DNA of 64,000 nucleotides from JANRJY01 sp033763735 (GTDB taxonomy: Bacteria; Bacteroidota; Bacteroidia; Cytophagales; UBA9547): assembly GCA_033763735.1 (NCBI GenBank), contig JANRJY010000080.1, positions 16,913 through 80,912 on the forward strand, in the 5' to 3' direction. Shown here one piece after another: positions 53,627 through 61,935 of this stretch; within the stretch, counting starts at the first letter, position 1, and each line of letters starts with the position of its first letter. Both the position numbers and the translations under genes were made by a program. The notes below the pieces were generated by a model. The model did no database searches. It saw nothing but the letters and a program-made list of their open reading frames with translations, and was not told where the DNA came from.

Positions 53627-54517
53627 ATGTGGTATTTTGATAAAAACACAATTAAACTTCTTCGAATTCCTTTTTCATTTTTTCTGATGCCGGTATATTT
53701 TTTTGCTTTGTTTTTTGCATCTTCAATCGTTCCTCAATTCACTTTAGAAATGTCATTGCGAGCAATGGGTATTTTTATTATTCTGCATGTATTTATTTAT
53801 CCAGCTAGCAATGGTTATAATAGCTACCACGATCAAGATACTGAAAGCATAGGAGGCATTAAAAATCCGCCTAAAGCAACTTTAAATCTTCTGAAAGCAT
53901 CCAAATTATTTGATACCCTTGGATTGATATTGGCGGTTTTTATCAATGTATATTTTTTTATAGGATTAGTGATATGTGTTTTAGTATCAAGAGCTTATAG
54001 TTATCGAAACATCCGTTTGAAAAAATATCCGATTATAGGTTATGCTTCTGTTGCTTTATTCCAGGGTGGAGCCATCTTTTTTATTACTGTTATTGGCATT
54101 GGGAACTTTGATCCATTGGAGGTTGTTTTTGAAGGGATTTGGCTTCCAACTTTAACTTCCATTTGCATGATAGGAGGGGTATATCCACTCACTCAAATAT
54201 ATCAGCACCAACAAGATGCGGATGATAATGTGCACACCATCAGCATGTTGGTAGGCTATAGAGGCACTTTTGTACTGAGTGGAATTATGTTTGGATTGGT
54301 TGGATTGACAATGTTTTTGATTTTGGGTACATTTAATTTCATTTTGTTTCAACTCTTTTTGCTTCCTGTAGTTGTATACTTTGGCGTTTGGTTATTAAAA
54401 GTATCCAAAGACATTACTAATGCCAATTTTGAATATACCATGAGAATGAACACCATTGCTGCTGCTGCTATGAATTTATGTTTTATAACACTAATATGTA
54501 TTAATTTTTTGGGATGA
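53627..54517 (+). CDS. UbiA-family prenyltransferase
   Basis: A 296-residue membrane enzyme with about eight to nine helices. The first Asp-rich motif is ASNGYNSYHDQDTES (Asn62, Asn65, Asp69, Asp71) and the second 'YQHQQDADDNVHT'. Members transfer a prenyl group to an aromatic or heterocyclic acceptor. It is distinct from MenA at 32823. Because its stop overlaps the type III PKS start (ATGA) and a methyltransferase follows, the acceptor is probably the PKS product. Confidence 0.85.
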   Translation: MWYFDKNTIKLLRIPFSFFLMPVYFFALFFASSIVPQFTLEMSLRAMGIFIILHVFIYPASNGYNSYHDQDTESIGGIKNPPKATLNLLKASKLFDTLGLILAVFINVYFFIGLVICVLVSRAYSYRNIRLKKYPIIGYASVALFQGGAIFFITVIGIGNFDPLEVVFEGIWLPTLTSICMIGGVYPLTQIYQHQQDADDNVHTISMLVGYRGTFVLSGIMFGLVGLTMFLILGTFNFILFQLFLLPVVVYFGVWLLKVSKDITNANFEYTMRMNTIAAAAMNLCFITLICINFLG

Positions 54518-55587
54518 GTTATATTAATCAAATAGCTACGGCTGTTCCAGAAATTGAATATACCCAATCAGAGTTACTTGAATTTATGGTTCAAAGTTTG
54601 AAACCAGACAAAGACCAATCTCGAAAAATGCAACTGATTTATGACAGGAGCACTATTAAAACAAAATATTCAAGCTTAACTGATTTCAAAAAAGAATCCA
54701 AAAGCAAAAGACTTTACACAAATTTTTCAAGTAATGGACCTTTAGTTGAAAACAGAATGCATGTATATATGCAGGATGCACCTATTTTGGCTGCAAAAGC
54801 GATTAAAAAGTTATCTATTGATTTAAAATCTGTTACCCATTTGATAACGGTAAGTTGCACGGGTATGGCAGCTCCTGGTATCGACATTCTTTTGGTTAAG
54901 CAACTTGAATTGCACCCCGAAATAACCAGAACTTCTATTAATTTTATGGGTTGTTATGCAGCCATTCATGCTTTCAAACAGGCAGATTCCATTTGCAAAG
55001 CTGATTCTGAAGCTATTGTTTTAGTTGTGTGTGTGGAACTATGTAGCCTACATTATAAACCCGGATTGGATATTGAAAACACTGCAGCGAACATGCTTTT
55101 TGGAGATGGGGCTGCTGCTGCTATTATCAGTAGCAAAAAAACAGACTCTAAATCGTTAAAAATCTCCGGCTTTTATTCTTTAATTGAATTTTCAGGCGAA
55201 ACTGATATGGCTTGGTCCATTTCAAGTAATGGGTTTTTAATGCACTTAAGTGCCTATATTCCTCAGTTAATTGAGAAAGGAATTAAAAATTTGGTAACCA
55301 AATCATTATCAAAATCAAAAATAGCTGTTGAAAACATAACTCATTGGGCAATTCATCCTGGAGGACGAAAAATATTGGAATGTATCGAAAATGAAATAAA
55401 TATAAATAATAATAAGATAAAATACTCTTATGATGTTTTGAAGAATTACGGGAATATGTCCTCCCCTACTATTTTGTTTGTTTTAGAAAAAATTTGGAAT
55501 GAAATTGAAGTAGATTCCAAAAACATTTTTTGTGCATCATTTGGGCCGGGATTAACATTGGAAACTATGTTGCTTCAAAATGTTTAG
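54514..55587 (+). CDS. type III polyketide synthase (chalcone/stilbene synthase superfamily)
   Basis: A 357-residue type III PKS. The catalytic triad is intact: Cys147 (FMGCYAA), His281 (WAIHPGGRK) and Asn314 (NYGNMSSP). 'VSCTGMAAPGIDILL' and the C-terminal loop 'SFGPGLTLE' also match the family. It condenses malonyl-CoA units onto a starter CoA and cyclises to an alkylpyrone, alkylresorcinol or phloroglucinol. It overlaps the UbiA and methyltransferase genes at both ends. Confidence 0.9.
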   Translation: MSYINQIATAVPEIEYTQSELLEFMVQSLKPDKDQSRKMQLIYDRSTIKTKYSSLTDFKKESKSKRLYTNFSSNGPLVENRMHVYMQDAPILAAKAIKKLSIDLKSVTHLITVSCTGMAAPGIDILLVKQLELHPEITRTSINFMGCYAAIHAFKQADSICKADSEAIVLVVCVELCSLHYKPGLDIENTAANMLFGDGAAAAIISSKKTDSKSLKISGFYSLIEFSGETDMAWSISSNGFLMHLSAYIPQLIEKGIKNLVTKSLSKSKIAVENITHWAIHPGGRKILECIENEININNNKIKYSYDVLKNYGNMSSPTILFVLEKIWNEIEVDSKNIFCASFGPGLTLETMLLQNV

Positions 55588-56275
55588 TATTACAAATAGG
55601 AATTATTCGAAAGAACTATTGGATGCAGATGACATCCCTAAGGAAGATTTATTCCAAAACTTAAAAGAACTTAATTTCATTAATACTTGGCTCGGAGGGC
55701 ATTCCATCACTTTAACAGGAATCAAACAATTCAATTTTATAAAAAATCAAACTTTTCGTATTGCTGATATTGGTTGTGGTGGCGGAGATAACCTTATTCA
55801 AATAGCCAAATGGGCACGAAAAACCAATATTAAAGTTGAATTAATAGGCATAGATTTAAAACAAGACTGTATAAATTATGCCTTTGAAAACTGCAAAAAT
55901 CATCCAGAAATCAAATTTATTTGCAGTGATTATTCACTTGTAAAAGAGACGTTTGATATCACTTTTTCTTCACTTTTTTGTCATCATTTGAATGAAATGC
56001 AATTAAAAGAGTATATCTCATGGAGCAATGAACATTCTAAAATAGGATTTTTCATCAATGACTTAGAACGCAATTGGTTGGCTTATTATAGCATTAAACT
56101 TTTGACTCACTTATTTTCTAAATCATATTTAGTAAAAAACGATGCTCCTCTTTCGGTTTCAAGAGGTTTTGTTAGAAAAGACTGGGAAAAATTTACTTCT
56201 GCTTTCGACAAAATAAAAGCCCAAATTCGTTGGAAATGGGCTTTTAGACATCTGGTAATAGTCAATACAAACTAA
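55580..56275 (+). CDS. SAM-dependent methyltransferase
   Basis: A 231-residue class I methyltransferase with SAM motif I 'IADIGCGGGDNLIQIA', motif II 'ELIGIDLKQD' and 'DITFSSLFCHHL'. It overlaps the PKS gene by eight bases, as in PKS-methyltransferase pairs such as bpsA-bpsB of Bacillus. It most likely methylates the type III PKS product. Its stop overlaps that of manA by four bases. Confidence 0.83.
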   Translation: MFSITNRNYSKELLDADDIPKEDLFQNLKELNFINTWLGGHSITLTGIKQFNFIKNQTFRIADIGCGGGDNLIQIAKWARKTNIKVELIGIDLKQDCINYAFENCKNHPEIKFICSDYSLVKETFDITFSSLFCHHLNEMQLKEYISWSNEHSKIGFFINDLERNWLAYYSIKLLTHLFSKSYLVKNDAPLSVSRGFVRKDWEKFTSAFDKIKAQIRWKWAFRHLVIVNTN

Positions 56276-57249
56276 GGCACCCAACACTCCAATATTTTGC
56301 ATTTGGGAGAAGGAATGAGTTTGACTGATTTGAAAATTGAAGGCAACAATATGCATTCTCCTTTTTTCACTTGAATAGTGCCTATACCAAAGTCAAGTGT
56401 ATACGAACCGTCGAAGCATATATATATCACAAATGAATCAATTGAGGTGTAACTTCTGGTAATTGAATCGGTCAATTGCAATAGGTTCGTTTTAAAGTAT
56501 GCTGATTCGGCCAACCCCACAGCCTCATTATCTTTGGGCGTATATTTTGATTTGTAATTGGGATATACTTTATAATCTATTGCATCTACAGCCATTTCGG
56601 TATGCAATTCTCTTTTAACGCCCTTATCATCCACCCTGTCAAAATCATAAATTCGATAGGTTACATCGGAAGTTTGCTGTATTTCGGCAAGCAAAATCCC
56701 TTTTCCAATATAATGAACCCTTCCTGCTGGCATCAGGTACACATCACCTTCTTGCACTTGTTCGATGTTCAAAATATCATTTAAGGTATTGTTATTCACA
56801 TGTTTGATATATTCTTCTTTGCTCACTTCTTTAGCAAATCCTGCATTAAGTACAGCCCCCTTATCTGCTTGAAAAATGTACCACATTTCCGTTTTGCCAA
56901 AAGAATCATGGCGTTTTTTAGCCAATTCATCATTGGGATGAACCTGAATCGACAGATCATCATTGGCATCAATAAATTTAATTAACAAAGGGAACTCAGC
57001 ACCAAATTTTTGGAATACTTTTTCGCCTACTAATTCACCTTTGAAGTGGTGGATAAGTTCAACCAAATTTTTGCCTGCTAGCGTACCTGATTCTACAACT
57101 GAAATATTTCCTTTTACCCCGGATATTTCCCATGTTTCACCACAATTTGGTAGCGGAGAGAAATCTTTATTCAGAACTGTTTTTATTTTATTTCCACCCC
57201 AAATTTTGTCTTTGAATTGGGTTTTGAATTTTAATGGATAAAGCGACAT
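56272..57249 (-). CDS. manA: mannose-6-phosphate isomerase (type I)
   Basis: A 325-residue cupin enzyme. The zinc-site motif is 'QVHPNDELAKKRHDSFGKTEMWYI', and 'YLMPAGRVHYIGKGILLAEIQQTSDVTYRIYDFDR' is the typical C-terminal cupin segment. It interconverts mannose-6-P and fructose-6-P for nucleotide-sugar synthesis. The N-terminus 'KFKTQFKDKIWGGNKI' is also conserved. Convergent with the methyltransferase. Confidence 0.93.
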   Translation of the reverse strand: MSLYPLKFKTQFKDKIWGGNKIKTVLNKDFSPLPNCGETWEISGVKGNISVVESGTLAGKNLVELIHHFKGELVGEKVFQKFGAEFPLLIKFIDANDDLSIQVHPNDELAKKRHDSFGKTEMWYIFQADKGAVLNAGFAKEVSKEEYIKHVNNNTLNDILNIEQVQEGDVYLMPAGRVHYIGKGILLAEIQQTSDVTYRIYDFDRVDDKGVKRELHTEMAVDAIDYKVYPNYKSKYTPKDNEAVGLAESAYFKTNLLQLTDSITRSYTSIDSFVIYICFDGSYTLDFGIGTIQVKKGECILLPSIFKSVKLIPSPKCKILECWVP

Positions 57250-57425
57250 AGAGTGATTAAATTAGTGAGTGAGTGAATTAGTGAATTTAAAATGATTGAA
57301 TATTTATTAAAGTGATATATAAAACTTGAAATATCAGAAAAGATATGTGAAATGTAATTTATAATTCCGAATATTTAACCTAAAACATCGAACATGTACA
57401 CTTATCACTTGGACACCTTAACACT

Positions 57426-58520
57426 TCAAAACTTCAACACATCAACAATTCTTTCTGTGGCTTTTCCATCCCACAATTGCGGTATGGAACCTTTTTTGAA
57501 TTTCCCTTCTATTATTTCCTTCACTTTTGAAGTGATTATTTTCAAATCAAATTCCAACAACACATTGGTGCCAATCTCAAGAGTACATGGTCTTTCTGTA
57601 TTCTTGCGCAAAGTTAAACAAGGCACGCCACAATAAGTAGTTTCTTCTTGAATACCTCCACTATCCGTTAGTACCAATAGTGATTCACTTATTAATTTCT
57701 GAAAAGAGAAATAATCCAATGGTTCGGTCAATACACAATGCTTGTATGATTTAAGTCTTTCTAACAATCCAAACTCATCGGCTTTTTTCATAGATCTGGG
57801 ATGCAATGGGAATACTACTTTAACACCCAATTGACCCAACTCACCAATGATATTCAATATTAATTCAAAATTCTGCTTATCGTCCACATTGCTAGGGCGA
57901 TGCATAGTCATTAAGCAATATTGTTTGGGGTTAATATTTAGTTTACCCAAAATATCAGAATGTTGGATATCATTACGAAAGGCAATTAATGTATCAATCA
58001 TGGTATTGCCTACAAAATGTATTTGGGAAGATTTTTTGCCTTCTGAAATCAAATTATCTACGCCACTTTGTTCCGTTACGAAATACATATCGCTAATCTC
58101 GTCCGTTAATATCCTATTTATTTCTTCAGGCATAGCTCTGTCTCTGCTTCGTAGTCCACTTTCCAAATGAGCCAACGTCACGCCTTTCTTATAAGTTGCG
58201 AAAGCAGCAGCAAATGTTGAATCAACATCTCCTACAACCATAACGATATTCGGATTGTATTCGTCAATAATTTGTTCTATTCCCAATATAATATGAGCGA
58301 TTTTTGATGTTGGAGAACCTTCACTCACATTCAAAAAATAGTCTGGCTTTTGTATTTTTAATTGGCTGAAGAATACATCGGCCATATTATAATCATAGTG
58401 TTGACCGGTATGAACAAGTTTGAAATTGAATTGATTTGGGTACAAATCAAATACACGCTTGAATTGTGTGATTTTTATAAAATTAGGACGAGTTCCTACA
58501 ACAATTAGTATCTTTTTCAA
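57426..58520 (-). CDS. wecB: UDP-N-acetylglucosamine 2-epimerase (non-hydrolysing)
   Basis: A 364-residue enzyme with 'ILIVVGTRPNFIKI', 'VHTGQHYDYNMADVFF', 'VMVVGDVDSTFAAAF', 'HLESGLRS' and 'LVLTDSGGIQEE'. It converts UDP-GlcNAc to UDP-ManNAc for surface polysaccharide. The start is the TTG at 58520 (Leu-Lys-Lys-Ile-Leu), the point where the family begins. A longer frame from 58667 would run into the divergent MFS gene. A -7 box lies 18 bases upstream. Confidence 0.92.
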   Translation of the reverse strand: MKKILIVVGTRPNFIKITQFKRVFDLYPNQFNFKLVHTGQHYDYNMADVFFSQLKIQKPDYFLNVSEGSPTSKIAHIILGIEQIIDEYNPNIVMVVGDVDSTFAAAFATYKKGVTLAHLESGLRSRDRAMPEEINRILTDEISDMYFVTEQSGVDNLISEGKKSSQIHFVGNTMIDTLIAFRNDIQHSDILGKLNINPKQYCLMTMHRPSNVDDKQNFELILNIIGELGQLGVKVVFPLHPRSMKKADEFGLLERLKSYKHCVLTEPLDYFSFQKLISESLLVLTDSGGIQEETTYCGVPCLTLRKNTERPCTLEIGTNVLLEFDLKIITSKVKEIIEGKFKKGSIPQLWDGKATERIVDVLKF

Positions 58521-58537
58521 AAAGGATTTTTTTTCAG

Positions 58538-58545
58538 CAAAGCTA
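58538..58545 (-). promoter_or_regulatory. -7 promoter box TAGCTTTG for wecB
   Basis: Exact TAnnTTTG on the minus strand, 17 bases upstream of the TTG start at 58520. It is back to back with the box for the divergent MFS gene at 58549, three bases apart. Confidence 0.55.
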
Positions 58546-58548
58546 ATG

Positions 58549-58556
58549 TAGATTTG
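58549..58556 (+). promoter_or_regulatory. -7 promoter box TAGATTTG for the MFS gene
   Basis: Exact TAnnTTTG on the plus strand, 22 bases before the MFS ATG at 58579. Only three bases separate it from the wecB box, so the two polymerase footprints must overlap. Confidence 0.55.
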
Positions 58557-58578
58557 TAAAAAATTAAAGACATTATTA

Positions 58579-59877
58579 ATGCAAAAAAAAGCAAACAAGA
58601 TAATAAATGCATGGTGTATGTATGACTGGGCCGCATCTGTGTACAGTTTGGTTATAACTAGCAGCATATTCCCAATTTATTATTCTAATATGGCTGTCAA
58701 TGAACAAGGAGGTGACGTCGTTCGTTTTTTTAATTGGGACATCAGAAACTCTGTTTTGTTTTCATATTCACTGACTTTTATTTTTCTTTTTGTAGCCATT
58801 ATCAATCCTTTACTAACCTCTATAGCTGACTACAGCGGTCGCAAGAAGCTTTTTATGCAATTTTTCTGTTGGCTGGGTGGGTTGGCTTGTTGTAGTTTGG
58901 CTTTTTTTGAAAAAGGCATGGCTACGTATGCCATTTTGATGTTTGTAATTGCCGGAATAGGATATAGCGGCAGTTGGGTGTTTTACAACTCGTTTCTTCC
59001 TGAAATAACCACTTCTGACCGTTTTGATTCTGTTAGTGCCAAAGGATATGCATTTGGATATGTTGGCAGTGTTATATTGCTGATTTTTAATTTGTTAATG
59101 ATTATGATGCCTGAGTTGTTTTGGAACATTTCTAAGACTTTGGCCTCTCAATTAAGTTTTTTGAGTGTGGGTATCTGGTGGATTGTCTTTGCGCAATACA
59201 CTTTTTATCATTTGCCCAAAGATTCAACGTCCGAAAAAACCAATCACAATTGGATCATGAATGGATTCAAAGAACTACAAAAAGTATGGGTACAAATCAA
59301 AGATCTTCAATCTCTTAAATGGTTTTTATTATCATTTTTCATGTATAATATGGGCGTACAAACCACCATGTATGTCGCCACTATATTTGCCGAAAAAGAG
59401 TTGCATTTGCCTTCTTCAAACTTAATTGCCACTGTTTTGATTCTTCAGCTCATTGCTATTCCGGGAGCAATGCTTTTTTCGTATATCTCATCAAAATTCG
59501 GAAACATTAAAGCGATCATTGTACAGCTTTTTGTTTGGTGCGGAATATGCATTGGCGCTTATTATGTCAGAAATGGTATTGATTTTTATGTATTGGCGAC
59601 TGTTGTGGGAATGGTGATGGGCGGAATTCAATCCCTTTCAAGAGCCACTTACGCAAAGCTAATTCCAACCCATACACATGATCATGCTTCCTTCTTTAGC
59701 TTTTATGAAGTGACATACAACCTCTCCATTGTATTTGGCACATTTTTCTATGGATTCACGGAACAATTAACCGGAAGTGCACGAAATAGCGTATTGGTAT
59801 TGGGTGCATTTTTTATGTTATCAATTGTCCTTATTTGGCGATTACAAAAAACCAAACAACTCCAAGCAACAGATTGA
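58579..59877 (+). CDS. MFS transporter, Atg22/UMF1-like
   Basis: A 432-residue permease with 12 predicted helices. The N-terminus 'INAWCMYDWAASVYSLVITSSIFPIYY' is diagnostic of the UMF1/vacuole effluxer Atg22-like family; 'MGGIQSLSRATYAKLIP' also fits. Substrates in bacteria are unknown; amino-acid or nucleoside export has been proposed. It is divergent from wecB with overlapping promoters. Confidence 0.87.
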   Translation: MQKKANKIINAWCMYDWAASVYSLVITSSIFPIYYSNMAVNEQGGDVVRFFNWDIRNSVLFSYSLTFIFLFVAIINPLLTSIADYSGRKKLFMQFFCWLGGLACCSLAFFEKGMATYAILMFVIAGIGYSGSWVFYNSFLPEITTSDRFDSVSAKGYAFGYVGSVILLIFNLLMIMMPELFWNISKTLASQLSFLSVGIWWIVFAQYTFYHLPKDSTSEKTNHNWIMNGFKELQKVWVQIKDLQSLKWFLLSFFMYNMGVQTTMYVATIFAEKELHLPSSNLIATVLILQLIAIPGAMLFSYISSKFGNIKAIIVQLFVWCGICIGAYYVRNGIDFYVLATVVGMVMGGIQSLSRATYAKLIPTHTHDHASFFSFYEVTYNLSIVFGTFFYGFTEQLTGSARNSVLVLGAFFMLSIVLIWRLQKTKQLQATD

Positions 59878-59888
59878 AATAGAATCAC

Positions 59889-60104
59889 TTAAGGAAGCTT
59901 ATCAAGCAAATGTTCCAGACCATTAGACTTGATTTCAAATGTAGTAGCCAACATCATACCCAATGAACCGGGAGGAAACCCTTTGCGTTGAAACCACTCC
60001 AGATACGAAACGGGAAGTTTGTATATCAACCATCCTTTATGTTTTCCAAAAGGCATTTTTGTGGTTTTGATTTTTAGTAAAATAGTGGGATCAAAATCAT
60101 TCAC
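59889..60104 (-). CDS. DUF3820 family protein
   Basis: A 71-residue protein matching DUF3820: 'MPFGKHKGWLIYKLPVSYLEWFQRKGFPPGSLG' (described as Pro-Phe-Gly-Lys-x-Lys-Gly then Leu-Pro-x2-Tyr-Leu-x-Trp-Phe) and the end 'EIKSNGLEHLL'. The start is a GTG at 60104; a later ATG at 60056 would remove the N-terminal helix shared by homologues. The function is unknown. Confidence 0.8.
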   Translation of the reverse strand: MNDFDPTILLKIKTTKMPFGKHKGWLIYKLPVSYLEWFQRKGFPPGSLGMMLATTFEIKSNGLEHLLDKLP

Positions 60105-60154
60105 TTTACGATATATTTTCAGTATTATTTAACATATGAATGATCTACAAATAC

Positions 60155-60186
60155 CCCCTCTCCTATGGGGAGGGGTTGGGGTGGGG
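60155..60186 (+). repeat. GC-rich hairpin and G-quadruplex motif
   Basis: CCCCTCTCC (60155-60163) and GGGGAGGGG (60167-60175) form a 9-bp stem with one G-T pair and a 3-nt loop. From 60167 to 60186 the plus strand has four runs of four G with loops of 1, 2 and 1 nt, an ideal G-quadruplex. Resembles the C-rich/G-rich dispersed elements of some Bacteroidota. It lies just after the HIT gene's stop. Confidence 0.75.
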
Positions 60187-60189
60187 TTT

Positions 60190-60582
60190 TTACAAAAACT
60201 TGCGAATTTTATCGGCTGCTGCTTTAAGCTCCTCTTGAGTTGGTTTCAGCTTCGGTTTACTGAAATTAACATCGTCCATGGTATTCATGGGTATCAAATG
60301 TATATGAGCATGAGGTACTTCCAAACCTATTACCGTTACATTAACCTTTTTGCAAGGAATAGCTTTTTTCAATGCGACAGCCATTTTCTTAGCAAAAACA
60401 TGCATTTTGGCCAATAGTGCATCATCCATATCAAATATATAGTCCACTTCCTTCTTTGGAATGACTAACATATGCCCTTCTTTCAAAGGCATAATGTCCA
60501 AAAAAGCCAGAAAATCATCATTCTCTTCAATAATATGAGCAGGTATCTCTTTGTTGATAATTTTGGTAAATATGGTAGGCAT
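60190..60582 (-). CDS. HIT-family nucleotide hydrolase/transferase
   Basis: A 130-residue histidine-triad protein with the triad VPHAHIHLIP and N-terminus 'TIFTKIINKEIPAHIIEENDDFLAFLDI'. Typical HinT/HIT length. It hydrolyses AMP-linked compounds such as adenosine phosphoramidates. A GC-rich G-quadruplex-like element follows its stop by three bases. Confidence 0.92.
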   Translation of the reverse strand: MPTIFTKIINKEIPAHIIEENDDFLAFLDIMPLKEGHMLVIPKKEVDYIFDMDDALLAKMHVFAKKMAVALKKAIPCKKVNVTVIGLEVPHAHIHLIPMNTMDDVNFSKPKLKPTQEELKAAADKIRKFL

Positions 60583-60695
60583 GACTATTTCGATTTATCA
60601 ATTGAACGTTGAAGGTATTGAGTCAAATGAAGATTTCAAAATGAAAATCAGCAATATGTATACAAGTTTTTGGAAAATGCCTTTATTTTTACCGG

Positions 60696-61847
60696 ATGCA
60701 TTCCAAAAAAATACTTCATGTAATCACTTCCGAATCGTGGGGAGGACTGGAGATATATGTGGCTGCCTTAATCATTCAACTTCAAAAATCTGGTGTCAAT
60801 CAATCCGTATTTGTCACCAAAAATTCACTGATTGCCAAAGAATTACAATCGAATGGCGTCGCGGTATACTTGACACAAACGTCCAGTCAAAGTAACTTTT
60901 CGAAATTCATTCAGCTTTTCAAAACTGTTAAGCAAGGCAATTTCAATGTCATTCATTCGCACACCAGCAAAGATGCCCGAATTGCCTGCATGACTGCATG
61001 GATCATTCCCAATCTGAAACACATTTTTAGTTTGTACATGGGGGCTACCAACAAAAACGATATTATCCATCGAATCCTTTATCACAAAATAGATGTGCTC
61101 ATTTCATCTTCCGAAAACACCAATTCAGAGGTAAAAACCATGTATCCAATTCGTCCAGAAAAGGTGCAATTAATCAGGTACGGAAGAGACATCAATCTTT
61201 ATCAGTCAAACATTGAAATTCGAAATAAATTAAGAGCAGAATATAACTGTGATAACGACACCATTGTAGTGGCAACTATGGCCCGAATTGACCCTGCTAA
61301 GGGTATTCGCGAAATAGCCGAGTCATATTCATATCTCCCCTCCACGCTTAAGGAGAAAGTTCAAATTTGGATAATTGGCGAAAGAAACATCATCCGGACA
61401 CTTGAAGACGGAACAAAGGTACATGAAGAAGAATCCAACAAGCTTTACCAATATGTACAAACGTATATATCTGATAATCAATTGGAAAATCATGTCAAGT
61501 TAATTCCATTTCAAAAGGAATACATTAGTTTCCTGGGCGCCATCGACATATTTGTGCTTGCCAGTTGGTACGAAATGTATTCATTATCGGTAATTGATGC
61601 CATGTGTATGGGACTGCCTGTAATAGGAGCCAATACAGGAGGAACACCCGAACAAGTAAAAGATGGTGAAAGAGGCATTCAAATTCCAATCAAATCGCCT
61701 GAAAAAATTGCAGAAGCCATCCAAACATTAGCCTTAGACCACGCAAAAAGAAAGGAATTAGGATCTAATGCCAGAAAATGGGCTTCTGAAAATCATAGTT
61801 GGGGAAATGTGATTTCTAAAATTTCAGAAATCTATCTAACCATTTAA
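60696..61847 (+). CDS. glycosyltransferase family 4
   Basis: A 383-residue GT-B glycosyltransferase. 'ILHVITSESWGGLEIYVAALI' begins the acceptor domain; 'MARIDPAKGIREIAESY' and 'ASWYEMYSLSVIDAMCMGLPVIGANTGGTPEQV' carry the GT4 donor-binding Glu-x7-Glu. It probably acts in lipopolysaccharide or exopolysaccharide synthesis. The 113-base gap before it (60583-60695) shows no gene that I can support. Confidence 0.88.
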   Translation: MHSKKILHVITSESWGGLEIYVAALIIQLQKSGVNQSVFVTKNSLIAKELQSNGVAVYLTQTSSQSNFSKFIQLFKTVKQGNFNVIHSHTSKDARIACMTAWIIPNLKHIFSLYMGATNKNDIIHRILYHKIDVLISSSENTNSEVKTMYPIRPEKVQLIRYGRDINLYQSNIEIRNKLRAEYNCDNDTIVVATMARIDPAKGIREIAESYSYLPSTLKEKVQIWIIGERNIIRTLEDGTKVHEEESNKLYQYVQTYISDNQLENHVKLIPFQKEYISFLGAIDIFVLASWYEMYSLSVIDAMCMGLPVIGANTGGTPEQVKDGERGIQIPIKSPEKIAEAIQTLALDHAKRKELGSNARKWASENHSWGNVISKISEIYLTI

Positions 61848-61935
61848 GTTTAACAATAACTTAATTTCAATCTTGAACTTTTTCTATTTTCTACTTGTAT
61901 TAACCATACATTTTAAACATTAACCCAATAAAATC

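Noticed and set aside
60155..60186. GC-rich hairpin as an intrinsic terminator of the HIT gene
   Set aside because: No T-run follows the hairpin on the transcribed strand; it fits a G-quadruplex or dispersed repeat better.
60551..60895. Open frame on the plus strand between HIT and GT4 genes
   Set aside because: It overlaps the HIT start and the first 200 bases of the GT4 gene in another frame and has no family-like sequence.
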